A model generated the notes under the pieces. That model saw nothing but the letters and a program-made list of their open reading frames with translations, ran no database searches and was not told the origin of the DNA. From assembly GCA_015680685.1 (NCBI GenBank), contig MNCI01022113.1, positions 68,945-132,944 on the forward strand: a stretch of DNA of 64,000 nucleotides, written 5' to 3'. This stretch comes from Gnetum montanum (taxonomy: Eukaryota; Streptophyta; Gnetopsida; Gnetales; Gnetaceae). Shown here piece after piece: positions 46,339 through 58,499 of the stretch. How positions within the stretch are numbered: position 1 is the first letter of the stretch; every line of letters starts with the position of its first letter. The position numbers and the translations under genes were made by a program.

Positions 46339-47784
46339 GATCCATTAGTGTCATTTATTTTCAAATTCTAAGATTCAAATTATCTATTGAAGATTCAAAA
46401 TAGGTGGAGCATTTACTAGCCAATGGAATGGTATGATAAATTAATAGGAATATATTCTTTAAATTGGGTTCCTATTTCAAAGGTTCTTTCACTCTTTTGT
46501 ATTTTGAAAATTGGTGAACATCACTTTCCACTTTTACATTGAATTCTCAACATAGGATGAATGGTATTGGGTCGAGACCAGTATAGGTTAGGAATAGCTT
46601 GTACTTTAAGCTTTTCTCAATCTAGCTAATTAAGTAGATACTTGACAAAGTTTGAAATCTATATGTGTTGGATTAGCGATTAAATGTGTGTTAACCACAC
46701 ATACATACCTTCATAATGACTATATTTTAAATACCAAAGTCAAGGCTATGTTGCTTCTCTAGAATCTTGATCATTTTTCTTCTACAACTCAAAGTTTTGG
46801 AATTTTGAAAATTCCATCTTCTAATTTTCATTTGAATCTTTGTATTAACTTGAACTTGGCTTCTTTGTAGAAGATCGTGCAACCATCCCTATTGTAGTTT
46901 ATATAATAGGCTAATTTGTATGGCTCAAAGAAAGAACCATCATGAGATCCTTTTAACTTGTAAATACCTTTCTATCCCAACTTTCCCAAATCAAGTTAGA
47001 ATTTGTATAAGAACTCCTAAGGTAGGACATGTCATAGACATAAGACACTAGTATTCAAATCTTATAATCGTGCAAGGATACATAAATACTAGTATTCATG
47101 CTTTGTCCAAGGCCTATGGTGGACATAGTAGATGTTGTTTTTCATTAGCTAGGAACCTTGCAAGTATATTATATGTTGTGATCTTCATACTCGGATTTTT
47201 TCTTGATTCATTTCTTCTCATGGGTATCATACATCTTGTTGGGACAAAGTTATGATTCTCTATGATGACTAATCTCTGCTGAATGATCTAGTTGCCTATT
47301 GTGTTGATGTAAGTCTTTCTTGCATTTCTGGTTTTCCAACTAACTCTTTGACTACTCAATGTATTTGGTTGGTAATGGTTTGGCTACATTTCCTAGATTC
47401 CTAATGACCTTTCTACCTACCTTACAACATCAACTTCGGTAATGTAACTAATGACTAACTAGGGATTAATAGCCTACAACTAACTAAAAGTACAATTTTA
47501 TTATTTAATACTATGACTCAAGATGGTCATAAAAGAGTTAGATTCATTAATCATAACTATTAGATTATTAGACCTAATTAGTTGATTTAGGTTATAAGCA
47601 TGCTAAGGTGTGATTTAAACTATCACTTAGACATCATTATTGGATTTAGAAGTCCAAAAAAATGTTAGAAAAGACTATTTATATGTTAAAAATAGATATT
47701 CAATGCTTGGGTTATGCTAAATTGAGCTTTTAAGGCTCTTAAAACTACTTCAAAACTTGCACTTCGTTAGTCAAATTTGACCAT
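46339..47784. other. Unassigned AT-rich 1.4 kb
   Basis: Nothing recognised on either strand; the longest frame (47070-47255) is hydrophobic with no known match. Confidence 0.4.
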
Positions 47785-48137
47785 TGCCTTGGCCTCATTG
47801 CCTTAACCACCATGCATGCCCATGCATAGTGGTATGTATCATGTATGTGTCATTATGCATCATGAAGGCTTGGCTTGCTCAAAAATTCTAAGTACATCTT
47901 CATTATAGTTTAAGAGTCTAAAAGAAACTTGAACTCTTAATCTCTTACTTCAAATTGTGAAGAAAATACCACTGATATTTGGCCAGATCAAAATGAAATC
48001 TGTTTTTATTTTATTTAAAGAAGTGTTCTTAGGTCCCACCCTTGCATGTCAAGGGTGGGACCTAGAGACATGTAAGCATGGCTGATAATGGTCATGATAC
48101 ATGAGGTGGCATGGTAGTTAAGGCACAAGGAAGACAC
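47785..48137. repeat. Foldback (inverted-repeat) structure with perfect inner hairpin
   Basis: Outer arms TGCCTTAACCACCATGC (about 47800) and the reverse complement of GCATGGTAGTTAAGGCA (about 48108-48126) pair with one mismatch. Weaker pairing continues inward (ATGTATCATG type). A separate hairpin at 48030-48064 has perfect 15-bp arms (TAGGTCCCACCCTTG) and a 5-base CATGT loop. Possibly a MITE-like relic. No target duplication was found. Confidence 0.55.
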
Positions 48138-48268
48138 TTTTTGGGGTGGCAAACTTTTTTTCATTTTTATGTTTATCAGGAAACAGTAAAAATAATATCA
48201 AAGTTTCATGATCAGAAGCTGTAAATACGCTGTAATCAATCAATTAATTACAGTCTAGGCAATGTAAA

Positions 48269-49658
48269 CTACAGGGAACAGGAAAGCGTGCTGGTCCCCT
48301 TCTTGACCTTGACTGAGCCACCTTCGCCATAGAGCTCATTCCACTGTAGCGGTTGAGCCATATCTTCAGAATAACTTGAAAAATTTGTTGAAAGGCGGAC
48401 AGCAGGTCGCTCATATTCAAACCACTAACATCACTGCTCACACTTAAATGGTGCCGGAACCGTGCACTGAGCTCTTGCCCGTAACCTGTCCGTGTTTTCT
48501 TTTGCAAGAATTTCTCTGATGGGGCAATTCGCAGCAGCTACACACAAATTCTTGAGATTGCTTGCCAAATCCTCGTTGGAAAGTATGTATGGTTTTCAAT
48601 ATTGTTTTTCCGTGTTTGCGGTGTCTGGAACATCGATCATGAACCTGAGAGGAAGGCTCCTGTTGACAACCTTGTCCAGATCGTAAGGTCTGTTGGTTGC
48701 AACAAGAATCAAGATAAGTTGGTTCTCTTTGGTCCGCGATCCTCCCCGTTACCGCATGAACTCAGCTTCATCGCCTGGCTTTGCAGAGGTTTTTCTTGGC
48801 AAAAGGATTCCTTGAAAAACTCTCCAGGCATAGATAATACTCCCTGCAGGTATCACAAGATTACTACGGTGCAGCGCAATCTGAAGACGAAGCCGATTTT
48901 CTATGGCTTTCATTATCTTAACATCGTCCTGCTTTACCTGTTGCTTCAGCAATTTCCTCGCGTGGGGGGACTTCTAGAGTCACTTTGTTGGGGAAAATAT
49001 TCGTGAGCAGCTTCGAAGTATTTGGATATTTGGGCAGCTTTTCGTTTTTATAATTGGCTTCAGCTTCAATGTGTGGTCCAATGGCAACAGTTCTCTGGGC
49101 CATAGTTTCCAATTTTCAACTTCCATTCTTTTGTAAGTTCAGTGCTACCCACCAGAAACTTAGCATCTTTCATAAAAATAAGAAGTATCATAGGTGTCTT
49201 CTTGCTCTCTCTAGTTAACACTTCAAACAATGCATCCAAGGCAAGCTTGTTAATGTATCGCTTGGGTTGATTATCTTATGAAACAGCCATGAGGTAACAA
49301 GGTTCCTTCTCTGGCTGAAGATCAATTATACTGTAGAAAACACCATGATTCTTTGCACAAATGCTACCGAGATCAATACCACCTGGAACAGGATCATCAA
49401 AACGCACACCAACTTTGGTCAATTCATTTTCGTCAGACAGCAAACGCACTCGTCCACGAGAACCGTGTGTTGGCCCTCTACCGTCAGCATTCGTTGGATT
49501 ACCAAGCAATCTGACACTACTAATGTCCGGCAAGGGGGATATTCATCATGATTATCTTCAAGTAAAATCTGTCCACGCAATGATGGAATTGAGGTGCTCT
49601 CAAAAATCAGCAACTTTGCGTCAAAGTGGTTGGTCAAAGCCTTCACCAACGTCTCCTG
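48269..49658 (-). pseudogene. MSP1-like AAA-ATPase pseudogene (internally deleted, probably processed)
   Basis: Minus-strand frames follow, in order, a plant AAA-ATPase of the MSP1-like group: QETLVKALTNHFDAKLLIFE; RGPTHGSRGRVRLLSDENEL, TKVGVRFDDPVPGGIDLGSI; DALFEVLTRESKKTPMILL and MKDAKFLVGS; LLTNIFPNKVTLEVP; VATNRPYDLDKVVNRSLPLR (AAA sensor region); LKNLCVAAANCPIREILAKE; and C-terminal LQWNELYGEGGS. Walker A (GPPGTGKT) and Walker B are missing, and about 17 residues are missing before LKNLCV. Frameshifts (for example in the C-run near 49532) and stops occur. Domains adjoin without introns where the family gene has many exons, suggesting a retrocopy; an A-rich tract lies about 110 bp past the stop. 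The active family acts in membrane protein quality control. Confidence 0.85.
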
Positions 49659-50216
49659 CTAAGTCTTAGCTGTTTTGCTGGGTGTTTTGCGCTTGGAGTT
49701 TTTGGTTGAGCTCTATTGCAGGAAAGCTAGATCATTGGGAAGCTATTCCTCTAAGCTATTGTACAAAAGTACTTAGTGGCATATCGTAGGTTCAAGGTTT
49801 TTTTTATGAAACGACACTTTTTTTTTCTAAGCTTGGAATGCTTTAATGGTAGTTGCATTTTTACTCTCGGAAGTGAGTTGCAAGGTAGATCTATTTAGTG
49901 GTAATTGCAGGCCGAAACCCAAGTAGAATTAGCATTAGAACTAGTGTTTAAATAGTTGGGAAATATATTAAGTCAACATGTTTCAAGAATCACAATAAAC
50001 ATGTGAGCAGCGATGAGTTGAATTTAAAAGTTAGAGAAAAATCACGCTTAAAACCATTGATCTTTTTTTTTTTTTTTTGTAAAAATAAGGTTTATTACAA
50101 AAGTTGTACAGGGGGTTAACAAAAATTCTAGTTGGGCAACTAATCATTGAACGAGTGATCAATCACTGGATCAAAAAACTATGTCTAGAACCAAAAAGCT
50201 AATTTAGAAGGCCTTG
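49659..50216. other. Flank between AAA-ATPase pseudogene and element 2
   Basis: A short extension of possible coding similarity to about 49700, then AT-rich sequence with T-runs (49797-49830, 50066-50081). The last part (50190-50221) continues after element 2 at 59319. Nothing else recognised. Confidence 0.4.
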
Positions 50217-50221
50217 CCATG
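50217..50221. other. Probable target-site duplication of element 2, left copy
   Basis: CCATG before the LTR against TCATG after it (59319-59323): four of five match. Confidence 0.6.
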
Positions 50222-51018
50222 TGATGAGTGGCAAGGTACCCCTACACTCAACCATACGAATACGAGCATCTCATGCACGGTCGAACTCCAAGGACTAAGT
50301 GCTTACACGCCTTAACGGAACACTTAGGGTTAATCAATCATTGTCTTCCCAAACTTACTTGTATTGTCACGATTGTATGGTTAAGTAAGCTTGAGGTATA
50401 TGATTTTTATAACTTTTATCTTTTTGGTGTCTTATGCTAATGAGGGAAAGGGAAAGGGAAAGAGAACTAAGTGACTAACTTTCATTAACTATTCACTAAG
50501 TTCTAATAGTTCCTAACACCAGTATCCGTTCCCACTTTCCGTACACATCCTGAACTAGTGCAACACTGTTGGGATTACCAAACGCTAACCGTTACTGGGT
50601 TACCAAGCGCTACCTACATGCTCGAAGCGGTCGTATTGAGTGTACTTAACTAAGAGAGTCAAAGGTTGAGAGAGAGATTAATTAACTAGGAAAGCATTAA
50701 ACATTCAACAATAATTAATTACTAATTAGCTTAATTTGTATGTTGCAAGGTTTATCATAAAGTTGGTCTTTATTGTCGTACACAAATGTGTGCTCAGGTA
50801 CAATTTGCTCGATTAAAGATCCGTTCACTTTAAGACTCCTACTGCAAGCACACAAAAATTATTCTAACTCTGAAATGGTAAAACTGCAAGAGTTTGGCTA
50901 AGGGTATGGGGCTAACTATCAAGAACAAAGGGTGCTACCTCTTATTTATAGAAGATGAGGCAGGACACGATATCGCGTATGCAGTATCGCGTGGCGGATG
51001 CGATATCGCGGCTCATCA
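50222..51018 (-). mobile_element. 3' LTR of element 2
   Basis: 797 bp, TGATGAGTGGCAAGG...CGGCTCATCA. TATA box 50943-50950. Sites GATATC (50969), AGTATC (50983) and GATATC (51002). Confidence 0.95.
50943..50950 (-). promoter_or_regulatory. TATA box, 3' LTR of element 2
   Basis: TATAAATA on the minus strand, 68 bp from the U3 end, next to the GATATC sites. Confidence 0.6.
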
Positions 51019-51031
51019 TACCCCCATGACT
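51019..51031 (-). other. Polypurine tract of element 2
   Basis: AGTCATGGGGGTA abutting the LTR. Further PPT-like tracts lie at 51578-51590 and 52525-52537. Confidence 0.75.
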
Positions 51032-52520
51032 GAATGAAAACTTGTCCTTGAGTTCCTTACAAAATATTGGGAAGGTATGGGATTGTTGACTTGAATGACA
51101 CTAATGGTGAATGGGATGACATGTGAACGGATCTTTCATTACAATACATGACAATATTAGTGTTCATGACCACAAAAGTGAACACTATACACATTTGATA
51201 TCCAGCCTTATTTGGCAGCTGCAGGAGAAGAGAGAGAGAAGAAGAAAAGAAGATGTGTTGCTGCTGATGCCAAGAGTGTGCCTTCCATTGTCCATCCATA
51301 ACTGCTTCATCAATCTTATTCCTTGCACAACTGTTCCAGCACCAGTCCATCCTAAATGTTTCCTCTAGGTCCAATATATTGCTGTATAATTGCCATCTGC
51401 ACACACAACACAGTCACATATGAGCAAGGGTAAGTGAATCATAATACAGTTGATACCTTGCCTCGGTGTAAGGTCCATTGGTTGAGTTATGATATGGCTA
51501 ATACAAATTTTGGAGATATAACACTGGTGACTACCCAAGGTGTAGGGGTTAGGAGAAAATTGAAAAAATTGGACTAGGACCCCCATGATTAAGAGTGATC
51601 CTCTCGTAGCAATAGAAAAAGATAAGGAATAAGAAAGATGGAGAAAAAGAAACAATGGCAATGCCGATAAAATCCATCCATAAACAATCCACATCCAGTG
51701 ACTTCGCATTAATACATTTGGCCAATCCATCCACTTGAAGAAACAGGAATGCTTCTGCCAAAAAGTCACCACCATTTCGAGGAAACGAGAAAGGGGGAAA
51801 GTAGGAAGCAAGAAAGGGCCTTAGTTAGAGGGAACGTGTTTGTTTAGTTCCATAACTAGTGCTTGTAGCCTAGATGATTATTTCGTCTGAGGGGTGTGCT
51901 TTGAATTCTCACTTTTTCTCTCTATGTTTTTTTTTTTTGCATGAGAACCACACCATGCAAAGACTTATTATTTTTATTAGCTCAGCTTCCCAATAATGGA
52001 GTAATGTCAGAGTGGTAAGGAAAAATCAAGAAGAAAACATCCAAGCACCCAAGAGAATTGTTAGCAAAAATGCATCAAATCTCCTTGAAGTCACACCCTT
52101 TTTAGTCCTTGAGTCCTTCCTTGGTTTGAGAAATACCCAGTCACTAGTTCGTTAATAGTTTCATTGTTAAGAAAGGGACCATACAATTCCAAGACAAGAG
52201 AGACCATAGAAATTTATGAATGCATGGATGATGTGGACTCATTGCCTATTATACCAAAAGAACCATGCCTTAGTATCAACATTATAACTCCAAGGTAAAA
52301 ACCAAACATTAACAATCAATAGAATATAGTTCATGCCACCATCAGGAGCACTTATTGGGTGACGAACCTAACAAAATAAACAAACACACAAAGAAATGAA
52401 AGAGTATAAACGATGTTGCAAAACAACAAACAGGAAAAGTTAAAGAAATTTGTAAAACAAAAATGTGTAAAAAAAAAACTTAAAAAGGAACTGAGGGCCT
52501 TAATTAATCAGTAGAGGTGG
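51032..52520 (-). other. 3' noncoding region of element 2
   Basis: Aligns with element 1's 20665-22590. A 148-residue frame (51811-51365) has hydrophobic stretches, but the frame is not kept in element 1, so I do not call it a gene. Confidence 0.6.
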
Positions 52521-52539
52521 CCATCTCCCCCATGATTAT

Positions 52540-53870
52540 GTTGGAAGTAGGAGATCTGAAATAATGAGTAGGGTCGTCCCTTCTCCGAGGTATTATGTGC
52601 ACTGGCCATTCTAAGTTCATAGAAGGGTTTGGTTTGTTGCACATTGACTAATACTCTCTTGTCAGGGCTCTCAGGTTTTTATATGGTCATGGCCCCTGAA
52701 GGAAAGGTTGTATGAATAATGTAAGGTCCTTTCCACAGTGTTTGGAATTTTGTGCGTTGTGGCACATGTCTGGGGTTCTAGTAGAGAACCTTATCTCCTG
52801 GTTGATACTTAACCTTTCGGATCTTCAAGTCATGAAGTTGCTTGTTATATGCCTTATGCAACTCATTTGATGATAGGGTAGCTAATCGATTTTCATCTAG
52901 CACGTTTAAAGTTTTCAACCTTTATTTTTGTGCTAGATCAAGATCGAGGTGGAGGTCACAAGCCATTGATAGTGTACGGAGCTCAGTTTGAATTGGAAGC
53001 ATTGGAAGCTTTCTGTACACTAACTCATAGGGAGAGTAGCCTATAGGGAGTTTTCAAATGGAGTAGTATGCCCAAAGAGCATCATTCAGTTTAGTGCTCC
53101 AATCTCATCGATACTTGCTAATTGTTCTTGTCAGTATTTTAGTGATCTCCCTGTTGGTGACCTTAGCTTGTCTGTTAGCTTGGGGATGATAAGGTGTAGT
53201 CAATTTATGTTCAACCCCTAAGTGTTGCATTAATTTTTGAAAAGTTGCACCTGTGAAATGTGTTCCGTTATCTGAAATAAGTGCACGTGGCACACCAAAC
53301 CTATTTACGATTTGTTGTTGCACAAATTGTGCAGCTAGAGATGATGTGTAATCTGTAACAGCAGCTGCTTCCGCCCATTTTGTTAAATAGTCTATGGCAA
53401 CTATAATGTAAGCTTTTCCATTGGACATTGGTGTAATGGGCCCCATAAAGTCTATTCCCCAAATGTCGAAGGGTTTTAACGGTTGGATCCATTGTTGTGG
53501 GTCCTCCATTCTAGCAGTCATTCCCCCATCACGTTGATATCGCTCACAGGATTTGACAAATTGATGGGCATCCTAGAATAATGTTGGCCAGTAATATCCT
53601 GCAAGCAAGATCTTAATAGATGTTTGTCTCCCCACATAGTGACCTCCACAAGGGCCCTCATGAGCATCTTGAAGAACTCTTAGTTGGTCCACCTCAAGCA
53701 TGCATCATCGAACCAAGCCATCAGGACATACTTTGTAAAGTTGTCCATTGATCTCCATGAAGTACTAGAAACTATTATTTCTTCCTAAAGTCCAGCTCCT
53801 GTGGTGTTTGTTGGGTAAGGAGATAGGAGAGAATGCTACTATACCAATTCGTCTTCATGGGTTGGTTATT
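52540..53870 (-). pseudogene. Integrase of element 2
   Basis: Minus strand: zinc-binding remnants up to about 53870; core frame 53521-53105 with PQQWIQPLKPFDIWGIDFMG (first Asp), VAIDYLTKWAEAAAV, RALISDNGTHFTGATFQKLM (second Asp) and YHPQANRQAKVTNREI. The catalytic Glu of the usual GQAEVxNREI motif reads Lys here (a G-to-A change). The C-terminal domain follows in broken frames (YQPGDKVLY, KFQTLWKGPYIIHTTFPSGA). Both ends of the enzyme are present, unlike in element 3. Athila type, no chromodomain. Confidence 0.9.
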
Positions 53871-53987
53871 CACTACACTGAAAAAGAGGGCTTCATTAGG
53901 AAAATGATCGAACATTACATATTCATCCTCTTTGTTGTCCCAGTGCAACCAAGATAAATGATCTGCAACTACGTTCTTGGTGCCCTT

Positions 53988-54310
53988 TCAATCGATCATC
54001 ATTAGATCAAACTCTTGTAGGATTACCAACCACCGTATAATACGAGGGCTAACTGTTGGCTTGTTCATGAGGAACCAGATTGCACTATGATCCATATGGA
54101 TGAACACTTTATAACCTAACACATAGTGCCTAAAATTATCTAGTGCAAACACTATAACCATTAATTCTTTTTCTGTAGTTGTGTAGTTAAGTTGTGCATT
54201 GGCGATACTCCTACTTGCACAGTGGATATAGTAAGGACGTTTTTGGTCATCTAACTGCATAAGTATGGCTCCTAAGGCATAATTGGATGCATCAGTCATT
54301 ATATGGAATG
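53988..54310 (-). pseudogene. RNase H domain of element 2
   Basis: An open minus-strand frame of 103 residues: TDASNYALGAILMQLDDQKR, NYTTTEKELMVIVFALDNFR, YKVFIHMDHSAIWFLMNKP and IIRWLVILQEFDL. Catalytic D (DAS), E (EKEL) and D (DHS) are all present. The tether to integrase continues downstream with stops. Confidence 0.9.
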
Positions 54311-54319
54311 GTTTGGACC

Positions 54320-55090
54320 AGTCAGGGGCTTGTAGAATGGGAGTTTCTACAAGCTTTTATTTCAAATTTTGGAATGCTCGTTCACATTCCCTAGTCCATT
54401 CGAATGGTGTGTCTTTCTTTGTTAGCTCTACCAATGGTTTGGCAATCTTGGAGAAGTTCTTAATGAATCTCCTATAGTAGCTAGTGTGTCCAAGGAATGA
54501 CCAAATGTCTTTGACAGTTTCCGGTTGATGGGTGATTCCTTGGATAAATCTAACCTTATCTAGGTTTACCTCTATTCCTGAATGTGAAACCTTATGCCCA
54601 AGTACTATGCCTTCTTGGACCATTAAATGGCTTTTTTGCCAGTTGAGCCTTAAGTTGGTTTCTACGCACCTTTTTAGCACTTGCTCTAATCGGTCCAAGG
54701 CTTGATCAAAACTTGTTCCATAAGTGAAGAAATCATCCATAAAGACTTCTACTTTGTTTCCTATTTGCAATTGGAATATGCTTAGAACTAGGCGTTGAAA
54801 CATGGTAGGGGCATTGCACAAGTTAAACGACATTTGTTTGTATGCAAACGTTCCCCAAGGACTGGTGAACGTTGTCTTGGCATATCCTAGGATCTATTCT
54901 AGTTAGTTTGGGGTATGACCAGGCAAAGGCTTTTGACCACTTGTTTATCACTTTTAACAGGTTTTCTTTTTATTTGGAAGCAAGTCTTGCATTGATGATT
55001 ACTAGTTTTCCATTTTTTAGGGTCATATATTCTAGACCGGTTTCAAATCTAGGGGCTCTTGTTTAAATTTTTCAAGAATTTCCAACTTCC
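54320..55090 (-). pseudogene. Reverse transcriptase of element 2, internal deletion
   Basis: An open frame at 54833-54357 has MSFNLCNAPTMFQRLVLSIF, VFMDDFFTYGTSFDQALDRL (FMDD box), SHLMVQEGIVLGHKVS and SFLGHTSYYRRFIKNFSKIA, all typical of Athila. Upstream, KTTFTSPWGTFAYKQ joins directly to SYPKLTRIDPR at about 54880. The part holding the first catalytic Asp (FLDGYSGYNQI in element 3) and the RT fingers is missing, about 355 bp by comparison with 7056-7408. Confidence 0.9.
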
Positions 55091-55299
55091 CCTAGTTGAT
55101 GCTTTCAAGGTTAAGGCTTGGAAGTTGGTAGTAAACTTGCTCTAATGTATCTATGCTTTCAATGTAAGCGCAAGTTATTCCCTCAGTTAGTTCCATGCAT
55201 GTTAGTGAGCTGCTCTCTTGATCAGCCATCAGCCACTAGGTGTCTTCTTGTCATGTGGCTATTGCATACAGGCACTTTTGTATATTAATGTCTTATGCA

Positions 55300-55965
55300 C
55301 ACTAGCTGCATGTAGGCAATGCTAAACTTTGCACAACCCATGATCTTTGCATGAAATTGCACCCTATGTCACTGTATACAATGCATGAAACTTTCTTCTT
55401 CTCGATCTTTCCAAAACTATTTTTCTTGGATATTTTCAGGGAAAGATTGCGGATTCCTAGGCATGCATCTATAGTACTTAGCCATGTCCTTCCCATTATT
55501 ATTAGGAAGTCCTCTTTACCGTTATTTACTTGTATCACTAGGAAATCAGCTAGGTATGACCACCCACACATAGTGGTAATGATGTCCTCCACTAGTCCCA
55601 ATGGAATAGTGAAGGACTAGTCGGCCAGCTCTAGGCGAATATTGCTCTTCCTCAATGGAGGCAGGTTCCAGGCTTTATACATCTCTTGCGATATTAAGTT
55701 AACTTCGGAACTTGAGTCTAGAAGAGCTTTACATGGTTCATTCCCAACAACTTGGAGATAGATTAGGGGGCTTCCGAGATCAGAGAATTTCCTAGGAAGG
55801 TGGCCCACCTTAATCCAGTTAGTAACGACATGCGTTAACATAACCGTATGCATTGAGCTTGGTGTTTGGTTTGAAGGGAGCTCTGAAGCCTTATTTGATG
55901 GAGGGGCGTTCAGAGGTTCAACCGCTTATGGTTGTAAGAGCTTGGTTGGAATGTTGGTTCTGAAG
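55300..55965 (-). pseudogene. Aspartic protease of element 2
   Basis: Minus strand 55853-55302: KALLDSSSEVNLISQEMYKA (active site D-S-S), NIRLELAD, GLVEDIITTMCGWSYLADFL and DFLIIMGRTWLSTIDACLGI. It matches elements 1 and 3 throughout. One stop separates the two halves near 55605. Confidence 0.85.
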
Positions 55966-56199
55966 AAAGGTCTTCTCTTCATACGATTGTCAGAACTAGC
56001 AATAGGTTGAAGATTCACAAACCTCATGGCATTGCATTGATGTGGTTGAGTGGGGAGTTCCCCCTACATTGCTGGAGTGGATGGTAATGGAGCTATCAGT
56101 GTGAGAGTTACGGATGGATTTGGAGGATGATATGTCTATGGGTTATCTCCTTTAGGAGAAGGAGTCCTATAATACTCCCAAGCTTGGTAGTGATGTTGT

Positions 56200-58270
56200 G
56201 GTGTCACATGACCAATAGAGTCATGTGGAGAGATTGGCTATTACACATAGTAGCCATATGGGTTTGGTTGTCGGTAGGGGTATTGTTGCCTTGGTGGTGG
56301 CATCCCCCATGACTATGGGTATTGCCGCTGTTGATGTTTATCAACAGGTTGTGGTGTAGTTCCACTTGGATAATATGTTGATGGTTGGTGGAATTACTTT
56401 GGGTTACCTTGGGGATAAGGTAATTGTCAGGGTGCTTGTCGTTTATTAAGTCATGGGTTAAGTGCATACACCCTAGACTCTTGTAGATATGAGATCACTA
56501 GGCAACATCCCTTAGGATGGTCGTATTGGCATATCTCACATCTACCATCATTGTCTGTGTCTGAATCCACAACCTCTTAGATGATGGCCATTTTACCCTT
56601 GCCCTCGTTACGTGCATTGTCCATTTCTCTCTTTTTCTTTTTTTCATAGTCACTACCTTGCTCCCTAGACTCCTCTACGACTTTAAGAATAGTTCCAAAC
56701 CTACTATCTAGGGAGTCCCACATTTGGTCTACCTTTGTCGACACTTTTGTTGTTAATTTTTGGAGTGGCAAGATTTTCCTATTCACCATCTCTTCGAGTG
56801 GTGACTCTTCTTCCTCCTCATAGAATCTCACTCCCCTTTCTTGGAGGGAAGGATCTAGATTGTACTCTTCCACACTTTCTCTCTTTTGTAGCTTACCTTC
56901 TTCCTTGGCTACTTGCTCCAACAATCTATGAATCTGATGAGACCTAAGCTCTGATAATCTTCCTTGTGCATATGTTGTAAGGGTTCTTCTTATTTCATGT
57001 CTAAGTCCATCCACAAGATGGCGTAGTTGATCCTGCTGCGAATAACCATGGCCAAGGCAATGATGTAACAGTGCATAATAGCAGCCCATGGTAGCATCTA
57101 AGGGTTCATGATTTCCTTGCTTCTATCCTTGGATTTTCTTTCCCAGGTTAGACACTTGGGAGTATGTTTGGTACTTATCATTGAACAGTTCTAATATTGT
57201 ACTCCACCTCCAAATGGATTTTAGTTCTAAGGACCGATACTAGCTTTCAGGTTCTTTCACTAGTTTCCTTGGGAAGAACTTCAGTTTTTGTGATTTATTT
57301 TCTATGTTCTGCAAGGCACATGCATCGTGGATTGCTTGTAAATGATTTTGAGGATCAACGTTGTATCCCCCTTCAAATTGTGGGATGTTGTTCATGTCTA
57401 ACCTCTTAATCCTACTATCCTTTTGGTGCCTTGTGGGAACTCTTACGGCCTCCGTTATATCTAGCATGCTTCTAGTTGCGAGTAGGGGTTCTTTGTGGTC
57501 ATATCGTTCATAGCGTCTGTGGTGTCTACGCGGTTCCCTACTCTCCCTTCTTCTATGCATTGATTTCTTAGAGTGCCCTCATTCTCGACTATCTTGTCAA
57601 TGTTTTTCACTCTGTTTTCCTTTATCCTCATGATTGGTTTTCTTATGACTGCATTTGGACACTAAAGGAGAGGGTGAATGTAACAATGAAGGTGAAGAAG
57701 AAGGATAACCATCACCATGATGGTGTTTTCTACCTTCTCTTCGGTGGTCTTAGCCTCGATCATGATTACGATTAGAACGTTCGCCCTTATCATGTGTTTG
57801 TGTTCCCTCGTTGAACACTTGGTGTTCATGAGGATCAAAACCAACGTTGTGAACCGTGGAGTGGAGGTTTTGATACATCACCTCTTGACCATCGTTAGGA
57901 GGGGGAACATTGTTTAGTGGGAAACCTATTGAAGCAGGTTCACCACCCTCAATTTTTCTTAAGACGTGCAAAGCATTATGGGGCCATTTACCCTTCAAGG
58001 ATGCATGGTAACTCTCTTGTCGTAAGTCCCTTTGACGTTGTGCTTTTGTGGGATGATAGTCCCTTGTGTCATGATCACATGCAATGTATTCCACATATAA
58101 AAGCGACATGCTTGTTTGTGTGAGAGCACGAAAGAGCATGTTGGGGACTGATCGGTCTGAAGGCAATACTATGTTACCCTTCAAGTCTCTCCAACACAGT
58201 TGTTCATCTTGGTGGAGGATAAAGGTGAAATTGGGTACATACTCATCGTGATGAGTATATACCACCTAAA
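56200..58270 (-). pseudogene. Gag of element 2
   Basis: Minus strand in several frames. N-terminus 58265-57750: YTHHDEYVPNFTFILHQDEQ, DRSVPNMLFRALTQ. Charged linker. Core 57560-57240: RHHRRYERYDHKEPLLATRS, RFEGGYN-like QFEGGYNVDPQNHLQA, KLKFFPRKL. Then 57089-56577: YYALLHHCLGHGYSQQDQLR, DGLRHEIRRTL, the acidic YEEEEESPLEEM and Lys-rich end. A Gln/Pro-rich tail reaches about 56200. Same layout as element 1's Gag. Confidence 0.85.
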
Positions 58271-58499
58271 ACTATTAAGGAATTGGTGGATATTGGTTAC
58301 GTGTATTATGCCATCGACTGTCTCTTGTGTGAGTTGCAGGCAGTGAAGTGCTCCTATGTGAAGAAGAAGACATTTTTGTCTTGTTCGGTGTGTAATGTAC
58401 CATTGGCTTATCTTTCCTTGATTAACCCTAAGGGTTCATTCTAGTGTTCTAATGATATGGATGATTTCCTATGTTCTACATAGCGCACAAACAACTAAG

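Noticed and set aside
48140-48170. Poly(A) tail of the AAA-ATPase retrocopy
   Set aside because: Only a short A-rich run (minus strand) about 110 bp past the stop; too weak to call, and no flanking duplication seen.
51365-51811. 148-residue minus-strand frame with hydrophobic segments as an env-like protein
   Set aside because: The equivalent sequence in element 1 does not keep the same frame, so conservation looks nucleotide-level, not protein-level.
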